Position numbers and translations under genes: made by a program. The notes under the pieces were generated by a model, which was given only the letters and a program-made list of their open reading frames with translations, ran no database searches and was not told where the DNA came from. Positions 5,677-11,592 of a stretch of 11,592 nucleotides of DNA are shown here, piece after piece. Numbering within the stretch: position 1 is the stretch's first letter; every line of letters starts with the position of its first letter. Source of the stretch: an uncultured Ruminococcus sp. Its GTDB lineage: Bacteria; Bacillota; Clostridia; Oscillospirales; CAG-272. The stretch spans positions 1 to 11,592 of the forward strand of contig CACXCL010000167.1 of NCBI GenBank assembly GCA_902766115.1, in the 5' to 3' direction.

Positions 5677-6372
5677 ATGAACAACCTTAATCTGATCCTC
5701 GACAAAATATACGACGAGGCCGATCTGCGTATCGGGGAGATAAACGCCGCGCGGGACGGAAAGATCGCCGAGATCAACGACGAGACGGAGGTCTGCCTGA
5801 AGGATATTTTCGCACGGACGGAAAACGAAGCGATCAAAACGTACGAGAACATCATTTCCAAAGCGGATTCATCCGGAAAACTCCTCGAGAAGGAAATAAT
5901 CCTTCGGGCAAAGACGATACTTATCGATCAGGTTTACGCCGGTGCGGAGGAATATATCCGCTCCCTCCCTGAGGACGAGTATGTCATGGTTCTCTCCCGA
6001 CTTCTCGGAGACGCCGTGATCGAACGGATGGAAAACCTCGGCGCTCTTGTAGAAAAATACGGCGAGGAAGAGTACTCCGCCGAGCTGAAGGTACCTTATG
6101 AAGCGGCTCTTTCCCCCGAAGACGCAGAAAAATACGGCAGTACGGTGATCTCAAAAGCGGATCAGTACATCGCCAACAAAAACATTACCGTTCCGAAAAT
6201 CAAACTGGCGAAGGAACCGGCGCAGATAGACTGCGGAGTTATCGTGAAATACGGCGATACGGAGACAAACTGTTCCGTCGCGTCCATGATCGCATCGGTC
6301 AAGGAAAAGACGGACTCAAAAGTTGCGGAGATCCTTTTCTCATCAAAAGATAACGGCGAGAATAAAGAATAA
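5677..6372 (+). CDS. ntpE: V-type ATPase subunit E (peripheral stalk)
   Basis: This 231-residue protein fits subunit E. Residues 1 to about 90 are a long charged helix (MNNLNLILDKIYDEADLRI onward) that forms a coiled coil with subunit G. The rest is a mixed alpha/beta head that binds the outside of the A3B3 ring, with the family-like end section DCGVIVKYGDTETNCSVASM (about 188-207). In the complex, E/G pairs act as stators preventing rotation of the head. The ATG at 5677 follows AAAGG (about 5663-5667) with a 9-base gap, and 30 bases separate it from subunit K. It is slightly longer than many E subunits, the extra residues being in a charged C-terminal end (SSKDNGENKE). Identity rests on domain layout plus the fixed position between K and C. 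Confidence 0.92.
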   Translation: MNNLNLILDKIYDEADLRIGEINAARDGKIAEINDETEVCLKDIFARTENEAIKTYENIISKADSSGKLLEKEIILRAKTILIDQVYAGAEEYIRSLPEDEYVMVLSRLLGDAVIERMENLGALVEKYGEEEYSAELKVPYEAALSPEDAEKYGSTVISKADQYIANKNITVPKIKLAKEPAQIDCGVIVKYGDTETNCSVASMIASVKEKTDSKVAEILFSSKDNGENKE

Positions 6373-6397
6373 CTGTTACGGAGGGCGTGATATCCCA

Positions 6398-7408
6398 ATG
6401 AAAGCCCAAAAAGAAAGAGATTATATTTACGCGTCCACGATGATCAGGTCCGCCGGAGGCAAAGGAACCGCCGGAGAGAGACTCCTTTCGTTCACGGGCG
6501 CGGGATCCGTCGGAGAACTGGCGTCGCTCATACTCGACGCGGGGCTTGTTTCTGACCGCTTTATTCCCTCTGCGACGGACTTTTCTTCCACCGTTTCCGC
6601 CGCGCTGGATTCGGCTGTTGATCTTGTGACGTCGTCTGTCCCCGATCCCTCAGTATACGGATTTTTGCTCTTCAAATTCGACTGCAACAACCTGAAAGTC
6701 GCCCTGAAAGAGAATATCACCGGTGCAAGCTCCGGCGACCTGTTTTTCAACTGCGGAACCGTCGGGGCGGAAAAGATAAAAGAATGCGTGCGCAGCAGAC
6801 GGTTCGACGGTATCCCCGAGAACATGGCGTCCGGAGCCGCGGAAGCCCTCGACGAGTACGAGCAGACAGGCGAGGCGCGGATCATCGACTTTCTTATCGA
6901 CAAAGGTTGTTTCGAGGACTCTGAGAGGTCCGCGAAAGAGACCGGAGTGAAACTGTTCTCCGACCTTATATCGAAAAGAGCGGATACGGTCAACATCATG
7001 ACGTATCTCAGGGTACACGTTTCGGGTCTTCCGTCCGGCACCGTCACGTCGGTCATCGAAAGAGCGTCCGTGTCGGGAGGGACGATACCCGTTGAAAGAT
7101 TCCTGTCGGCGGCGGAGGACGTTTTATCCGGCGCAGACATGCGCGACGCGCTTGCAAACAGGATCGACGATTATCCCATGAGAGCTGCGATAAGGGAGAC
7201 GTCGGATATTGTTGACACATCGGCGAGACTGGACGAGATCTTCGAATCCGTCGTCAAGCCTTACGGATTCAGGCCGTTCGGACCTGAGATCCCCGCAATG
7301 TTCCTCATTGAACGGGAGGCGGAGCTGAGGCAGTGCAGGATGATAGCCTCCATGATCCGCGCCGGATGCCCGAGAGAAGAGATCCGGCGCAGATTCAAAG
7401 TAAACTGA
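6398..7408 (+). CDS. ntpC: V-type ATPase subunit C (central-shaft socket, d-subunit homologue)
   Basis: This 336-residue, mostly helical soluble protein fits subunit C (d in eukaryotes), the funnel-shaped adaptor that joins the rotating D-F shaft to the K ring. It opens MKAQKERDYIYASTMIRSA, the typical start with an early Tyr and Arg-containing helix, and later carries DPSVYGFLLFKFDCNNLKVA (about 85-104), a segment characteristic of the family in which a helix bundle unit is repeated three times. C-terminal GCPREEIRRRFK resembles the usual end of these proteins. The open frame extends back to a TTG at 6323, but the ATG at 6398 has GGAGGG (6380-6385) 12 bases before it and avoids overlap with subunit E, so it is chosen. 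The spacer to subunit E is 25 bases. Confidence 0.94.
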   Translation: MKAQKERDYIYASTMIRSAGGKGTAGERLLSFTGAGSVGELASLILDAGLVSDRFIPSATDFSSTVSAALDSAVDLVTSSVPDPSVYGFLLFKFDCNNLKVALKENITGASSGDLFFNCGTVGAEKIKECVRSRRFDGIPENMASGAAEALDEYEQTGEARIIDFLIDKGCFEDSERSAKETGVKLFSDLISKRADTVNIMTYLRVHVSGLPSGTVTSVIERASVSGGTIPVERFLSAAEDVLSGADMRDALANRIDDYPMRAAIRETSDIVDTSARLDEIFESVVKPYGFRPFGPEIPAMFLIEREAELRQCRMIASMIRAGCPREEIRRRFKVN

Positions 7409-7430
7409 TCCCGAAGGGAGGCATATTTCA

Positions 7431-7739
7431 ATGGCAAAGATCGGCGTCGTCGGTTCCGGCGACAAAATAATGTGTTTTCTCGCCTCCGGTTTTTCCGTCT
7501 ATGACGCGGGAAGCGTTGAGGAAGCCAAGGACGCCGTCAAGCGCGCGGCGGACGACGGATGCGACGTTATATTCGTCACCTCGGAATACGACGTAATCCC
7601 GTGGGCTGACGGTATTTACGGAGATGCGATCACTCCCGCGGTCATACCTCTCCCCGACGGCGACGGCACAGTCGGCGAGAAAAGGCTCGGCTCATTCGTG
7701 GAACGCGCGGTGGGCGCCGATATCCTGGCGGGAGATTGA
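7431..7739 (+). CDS. ntpG: V-type ATPase subunit F (central shaft; NtpG in E. hirae naming)
   Basis: This 102-residue protein is subunit F, a small Rossmann-like protein that binds subunit D in the central rotor shaft. The start MAKIGVVGSGDKIMCFLASG is diagnostic: a first beta strand followed by the conserved G(S/D)xD loop and then the GF(S/R) region. A second strand, CDVIFVTSEYD (about 44-54), and an AVIPLPDGDG loop (about 70-79) follow, ending in an amphipathic helix (EKRLGSFVERAVGADIL). Length matches the family (about 100 residues). The ATG at 7431 has AGGGAGG (7414-7420) upstream. It lies between C and A, the standard position. A short AT-rich hairpin follows in the spacer before subunit A. 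Confidence 0.95.
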   Translation: MAKIGVVGSGDKIMCFLASGFSVYDAGSVEEAKDAVKRAADDGCDVIFVTSEYDVIPWADGIYGDAITPAVIPLPDGDGTVGEKRLGSFVERAVGADILAGD

Positions 7740-7740
7740 C

Positions 7741-7755
7741 GAAAAGTTACTTTTC
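7741..7755 (+). other. Short hairpin in the F-A spacer
   Basis: GAAAAG (7741-7746) and CTTTTC (7750-7755) form a perfect 6-base-pair stem around a TTA loop, starting two bases after the subunit F stop. It is AU-rich and lacks a U tract, so it is weak and not a terminator. It is recorded because it sits at the boundary between a one-copy subunit (F) and a three-copy subunit (A). Confidence 0.3.
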
Positions 7756-7781
7756 AAAATATATAACGGAGATAATAAACG

Positions 7782-9542
7782 ATGACAGAAGGAAGAATTA
7801 TCAAGATCTCGGGACCCCTGGTAATAGCGGAGGGCATGCGCGAGGCCAATATGTTCGACGTGGTCCGCGTCGGTGAAAAAAAGCTCATCGGCGAGATAAT
7901 CGAAATGCACTCCGACAGGGCTTCTATCCAGGTCTACGAAGAGACGGCGGGCCTCGGCCGCGGCGACGCAGTCGTGTCCGCGATGGAGCCGCTTTCCGTG
8001 GAACTCGGGCCGGGCCTCATCGGCAACATTTACGACGGAATACAGCGTCCCCTCGAAAAAATGAGACAGATCGCCGGTCCAAACATTCTGAAAGGCGTTG
8101 ATATTCCCTCCATCAGCCGCGAGGACAAGTGGGAGTTCGTCGCCACGGCGAAGATCGGCGACGACGTCACCGGAGGCGACGTCGTCGGATACGTGGACGA
8201 GACCGACGTCATCCGTCATAAGATCATGGTTCCTCCCGGGGTCTCGGGCAAGATAGAATACCTTCTGTCCGGCAAATATACCGTTGAAGACAGGATCGGA
8301 GAGATCGTCTCCGCCGGCGGCGTCAAAACGCCCCTTACGCTGATGCAGAAATGGCCTGTCAGGCGGGCGCGCCCCTATGTCGAAAAGATGCCCCCCAACA
8401 CTCCGATGATCACGGGTCAGCGTATCATCGACACGCTGTTCCCCATCGCAATGGGCGGTACCGCGTGCATCCCGGGTCCTTTCGGGTCCGGAAAGACCGT
8501 CGTGCAGCATCAGCTTGCCAAATGGAGCAACGTGGACCTGGTGGTCTACATCGGATGCGGCGAGCGCGGCAACGAGATGACAGACGTTCTGAGGGAATTC
8601 CCCGAGATCACCGACCCCAGGACGGGCAGATCCCTCATGGAACGCACGGTCCTGATCGCAAACACGTCGGATATGCCCGTTGCGGCGCGCGAGGCGTCTA
8701 TCTACACCGGTATCACCATAGCGGAGTATTTCAGAGACATGGGTCTGTCCGTGGCTGTGATCGCGGACTCCACGTCCCGCTGGGCGGAAGCGCTCCGCGA
8801 GATGAGCGGACGTCTCGAGGAAATGCCCGGCGACGAAGGATATCCCGCATATCTCACCTCTCGTCTCGCCGGTTTCTACGAGCGCGCGGGCGAGGTCAGA
8901 TGCATCGGCTCCGACGGAAGGACCGGATCTGTCACCGCCATCGGCGCGGTATCGCCTCCCGGAGGCGATATTTCGGAACCCGTCTCTCAGGCTACGCTCA
9001 GGATCGTCAAGGTCTTCTGGGGGCTCGATTCCGCCCTGGCTTACGCGCGCCACTTCCCCGCCATCAATTGGCTCAACTCATATTCTCTTTACAAAGACAG
9101 GCTGGCAGGCTGGTTTTCCGAGAACATTTCAGGCAAATGGAACGATCTCTCACGGGAGCTCATGAGGATCCTGCAGAAGGAGTCGGAGCTTGACGAGATC
9201 GTGAAGCTGGTGGGTGTAGACGCACTCTCGAAAGACGACCGGCTGACTCTTGAGATAGCCCGGTCCGTAAGAGAGGACTTCCTGCAGCAGAACGCGTTCG
9301 ACATCGAGGACGCTTTCACCGCGCAGCAGAAACAGCTTGCGCTGATCGAGCTCATACTGTTCTTCCGCGACAAGGCAAAGGAAGCGATAGACAACGGGGC
9401 CGATATCGACAAGATCGCCTCCCTGCCCGTGAGAGAGAGGATCGGGCGCGCAAAGGTGACAGCAGACCATGAAGTCAAAGAAGTTTTCGCCGACATAAAG
9501 GCTGAGATCGAATCCTCGCTTAAGGCGCTTTACGTCAGGTGA
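7782..9542 (+). CDS. ntpA: V-type ATPase catalytic subunit A
   Basis: This 586-residue protein is the catalytic A subunit; three copies alternate with B in the cytosolic head, hydrolysing (or making) ATP coupled to ion flow. It starts with the beta-barrel MTEGRIIKISGPLVIAEGM. The A-specific insert (the bulge or non-homologous region) lies at about 115-190. Walker A is GPFGSGKT (232-239) with K238. The catalytic glutamate is E261 in IGCGERGNEM (257-266), the same number as in E. hirae NtpA. Walker B and the following SRWAEALRE run from about 324 to 340, and SPPGGDISEPVSQATLRIV (about 391-409) is the conserved nucleotide-pocket segment. The helical C-terminal domain covers roughly 445-586. Length and all key residues are normal. 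The ATG at 7782 follows ACGGAGA (about 7766-7772). Confidence 0.99.
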   Translation: MTEGRIIKISGPLVIAEGMREANMFDVVRVGEKKLIGEIIEMHSDRASIQVYEETAGLGRGDAVVSAMEPLSVELGPGLIGNIYDGIQRPLEKMRQIAGPNILKGVDIPSISREDKWEFVATAKIGDDVTGGDVVGYVDETDVIRHKIMVPPGVSGKIEYLLSGKYTVEDRIGEIVSAGGVKTPLTLMQKWPVRRARPYVEKMPPNTPMITGQRIIDTLFPIAMGGTACIPGPFGSGKTVVQHQLAKWSNVDLVVYIGCGERGNEMTDVLREFPEITDPRTGRSLMERTVLIANTSDMPVAAREASIYTGITIAEYFRDMGLSVAVIADSTSRWAEALREMSGRLEEMPGDEGYPAYLTSRLAGFYERAGEVRCIGSDGRTGSVTAIGAVSPPGGDISEPVSQATLRIVKVFWGLDSALAYARHFPAINWLNSYSLYKDRLAGWFSENISGKWNDLSRELMRILQKESELDEIVKLVGVDALSKDDRLTLEIARSVREDFLQQNAFDIEDAFTAQQKQLALIELILFFRDKAKEAIDNGADIDKIASLPVRERIGRAKVTADHEVKEVFADIKAEIESSLKALYVR

Positions 9543-9576
9543 CGACGCACAGACTGAGAAAGGAATTATCCGAATT

Positions 9577-10968
9577 ATGATCCGAGAATACAGAACGATA
9601 GAGGAGATCGCGGGTCCCCTTATGCTCGTGAGAAAAGTGGACGGAGTAAAATACGACGAGCTCGGCGAGATCGAACTTGAAAACGGCGAAGTCAGAAGAT
9701 GCCGCGTTCTTGAGGTGGACGGTTCAAACGTTCTCGTCCAGCTTTTCGAGGCGTCAGCAGGACTCAATCTCGCACACTCAAAAGTGAGGTTCTCCGGTCA
9801 CGGTGTTGAACTGGCTGTGTCGGACGACATGCTCGGAAGAGTTTTCTCCGGCATGGGCCGACCCATCGACGGCGGTCCGAAGCTTATCCCAACAGCATCC
9901 CTTGATATCAACGGCACTCCGATAAATCCCGCGGCACGCGACTACCCCAACGAGTTCATTCAGACCGGCGTTTCGACAATCGACGGGCTTAACACTCTCG
10001 TCCGCGGTCAGAAGCTGCCCATTTTCTCCGGTTCCGGTCTTCCTCACGCACAGCTTGCGGCTCAGATCGCCCGTCAGGCGAGCGTGCGGAGCGACGCCGG
10101 CAAGACTGATTTTGCCGTTGTTTTCGCGGCGGTCGGTATCACCTTCGAGGAAGCCGACTTCTTTATCTCCGACTTTAAACGCACGGGCGCCATTGACAGG
10201 ACGGTGCTCTTCATCAACCTCGCTTCCGACCCCGCCATCGAGAGGATCTCAACCCCGCGTATGGCTCTGACGGCTGCGGAATACCTCGCCTTCGAGAAGA
10301 ACATGCACGTTCTCGTTATCATCACCGACATCACGAACTACGCCGAGGCGCTCCGCGAGGTCTCCGCGGCGAGAAAAGAGGTCCCGGGCAGAAGAGGCTA
10401 CCCCGGATACCTCTATACGGACCTGGCGACCATGTACGAGCGCGCGGGACGAAAGCTGGGATGCGACGGCTCCATCACCATGATCCCGATTCTGACGATG
10501 CCCGAGGACGACAAGACTCATCCGATCCCGGACCTCACCGGTTATATCACCGAGGGGCAGATAATACTTTCCCGTGAAATTTACAGGAAGGGATATCTTC
10601 CTCCCGTGGACGTCCTTCCCTCTCTGTCGAGACTGAAGGACAAAGGTATCGGTCCCGGGAAGACCAGAGAGGACCACGCGAACACTATGAATCAGCTTTT
10701 CGCAAGCTACGCCAGAGGGCGCGACGCAAAAGAACTGATGGTGGTCCTGGGCGAAGCGGCGCTGACTCCCGTTGACCGTCTTTACGCAAAATTCGCCGAC
10801 GAATTCGAGGCGAGATATATCAATCAGGGGTTTGACGAGAACAGATCCGTCGAGGAAACGCTGGACCTGGGATGGGAGCTGCTGAGGATCCTTCCCAGAA
10901 GCGAAATGAAGAGGATCAGCCCGGCGATCCTTGACAAATACTGGCCTGAGGACGAGACGCAGGCATGA
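9577..10968 (+). CDS. ntpB: V-type ATPase regulatory subunit B
   Basis: This 463-residue protein is the non-catalytic B subunit, alternating with A in the head and completing each catalytic site from the neighbouring side. It opens MIREYRTIEEIAGPLMLVRK and has SGMGRPIDGGPKLIP (101-115). In place of Walker A it has the B-type sequence FSGSGLPHAQLAAQIARQ (150-167), lacking GKT, as expected. The Walker-B-like strand VLVIITDITNYAEALRE (245-261) follows. R352 in LPSLSRLKDKG (347-357) corresponds to the arginine finger (R350 in E. hirae NtpB) that reaches into the A-subunit site. A C-terminal helical domain ends near residue 455. Length is typical (about 458 in E. hirae). AAAGGA lies about 13 bases before the ATG at 9577. 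The spacer to A is 34 bases. Confidence 0.99.
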   Translation: MIREYRTIEEIAGPLMLVRKVDGVKYDELGEIELENGEVRRCRVLEVDGSNVLVQLFEASAGLNLAHSKVRFSGHGVELAVSDDMLGRVFSGMGRPIDGGPKLIPTASLDINGTPINPAARDYPNEFIQTGVSTIDGLNTLVRGQKLPIFSGSGLPHAQLAAQIARQASVRSDAGKTDFAVVFAAVGITFEEADFFISDFKRTGAIDRTVLFINLASDPAIERISTPRMALTAAEYLAFEKNMHVLVIITDITNYAEALREVSAARKEVPGRRGYPGYLYTDLATMYERAGRKLGCDGSITMIPILTMPEDDKTHPIPDLTGYITEGQIILSREIYRKGYLPPVDVLPSLSRLKDKGIGPGKTREDHANTMNQLFASYARGRDAKELMVVLGEAALTPVDRLYAKFADEFEARYINQGFDENRSVEETLDLGWELLRILPRSEMKRISPAILDKYWPEDETQA

Positions 10969-11012
10969 GCCACCCGATAAAACAAGATCCCGAAGAAAGG
11001 AGCGCATAGCAT

Positions 11013-11592
11013 ATGGCTGAGATCAGGGTCAACCCGACCCGGATGGAGCTTAAAAAACAGAAGAACAAGCTGACCACCGCTCGGCGCGGTCACAAGCTTC
11101 TGAAAGACAAGTGCGATGAACTGATGAAGCAGTTCCTCGATATCGTCCGCGAGTCCAAAAAGCTGAGAAAAACGCTTGAGAAGTCTTTCAGCGGCGTTTT
11201 CAGAGAATTTGAATATGCCGCGGCTGAGACCGATCCGCGGATCCTGCGCGAGGCGCTCCTTATGCCGGCTTACGAGGGAAAAGTATCTGTCACAAATCAC
11301 AACATGATGTCCGTCATCGTACCGGAATTCAATGTTGAAAAGGCAACGGGAAGATCCGGCGGCGCAGGATACGGATACGCGTTCACCTCTCCGGCGATCG
11401 ACTCAGCCGTCAGCCGTATCAGCGAAGAGACGGAGAAACTGATCCGCCTTGCAACGCTTGAAAAAACGGCGCAGCTTTTGTGCGTGGAGATCGAGAAAAC
11501 AAGGAGGCGCGTCAACGCGCTGGAATACATTCTCATCCCCCAGTACGAGCACACCATCAAGGTGATCACAATGAAACTCGACGAAAACGAGC
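11013..11592 (+). CDS. ntpD: V-type ATPase subunit D (central shaft), cut by window edge
   Basis: The frame from the ATG at 11013 is open to the end of the window (193 codons). It starts MAEIRVNPTRMELKKQKNKL and continues TTARRGHKLLKDKCDELMKQF, the hallmark N-terminal helix of V/A-type subunit D, the long coiled-coil rotor shaft that turns inside A3B3 and binds subunit F. A middle region (about residues 75-135) is less charged and includes AGYGYAFTSPAIDSA. A second long helix follows, with RRRVNALEYILIPQYEHTIK (about 168-187) as the conserved C-terminal shaft motif. Because D proteins are about 200-215 residues, only a short end is missing. AAAGGAG (about 10996-11002) is the ribosome binding site, and 44 bases separate it from subunit B. 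Confidence 0.97.
   Translation, partial: MAEIRVNPTRMELKKQKNKLTTARRGHKLLKDKCDELMKQFLDIVRESKKLRKTLEKSFSGVFREFEYAAAETDPRILREALLMPAYEGKVSVTNHNMMSVIVPEFNVEKATGRSGGAGYGYAFTSPAIDSAVSRISEETEKLIRLATLEKTAQLLCVEIEKTRRRVNALEYILIPQYEHTIKVITMKLDENE

Noticed and set aside
6323..6397. N-terminal extension of subunit C from a TTG start.
   Set aside because: It would overlap subunit E by 50 bases, lacks a ribosome binding site and adds residues not typical of the family. The ATG at 6398 follows GGAGGG.
7692..9053. A 453-codon open frame on the minus strand opposite subunit A.
   Set aside because: It is the antisense shadow of a certain gene (ntpA) in GC-rich coding sequence. Its translation is rich in R, G, H and D with no domain pattern, and there is no convincing start site.
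8351..9193. A 280-codon plus-strand open frame inside subunit A.
   Set aside because: It is an out-of-frame read of ntpA with arginine- and histidine-rich composition typical of a shifted GC-rich gene.
1..11592. CRISPR arrays, tRNA or rRNA genes, insertion sequences, phage genes, toxin-antitoxin or defence modules.
   Set aside because: No repeat-spacer pattern, cloverleaf, transposase or terminal inverted repeats, or defence-type domains were seen. The window is almost fully accounted for by housekeeping genes.

Overview
The window is a stretch of ordinary bacterial core genes, most likely from a GC-rich member of the Clostridia/Firmicutes. The reasons are the Firmicutes-style L10 leader attenuator ahead of rplJ, strong AGGAGG-type ribosome binding sites, an ideal TTGACA-17-TATAAT promoter, a clostridial-looking RarA, and a V-type ATPase operon in the same gene order as the Enterococcus hirae ntp operon. 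I see no phage, transposon, CRISPR, tRNA or rRNA sequence. I do not think an undescribed biological system is present. The most informative parts are regulatory.

Left part, minus strand (1-931): the start of rplL (cut by the window edge), rplJ (ribosomal protein L10) with a long Ala/Glu/Pro tail, and an approximately 150-nt leader. The leader holds the conserved L10-binding fold, a possible antiterminator and an intrinsic terminator, and is driven by a near-perfect sigma-A promoter. Together these form an autoregulated circuit in which L10, complexed with L7/L12, would set its own read-through. The rplK-rplA pair that usually precedes rplJ is not upstream here.

Middle (932-2701): an unrecognised small gene on the minus strand (1017-1388) stands head-to-head with rarA (1460-2701, plus strand), an AAA+ ATPase of replication-fork maintenance. 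A second good promoter sequence (971-999) points rightwards through the small gene, antisense to it and towards rarA.

Right part, plus strand (2702-11592): a candidate promoter and a strong 5'-UTR hairpin are followed by nine consecutive V/A-type ATPase genes in the order G/H-I-K-E-C-F-A-B-D, the last cut by the window edge. Spacers are 15 to 44 bases and the first two genes overlap, so this looks like one transcript. A and B form the catalytic A3B3 head. D and F form the central shaft, C the socket joining the shaft to the ring, E and G the peripheral stalks, K the ion-carrying ring, and I the stator with the essential membrane arginine. Subunit K has the full set of residues that bind Na+ in the E. 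hirae ring, so a sodium-pumping enzyme is the best prediction.
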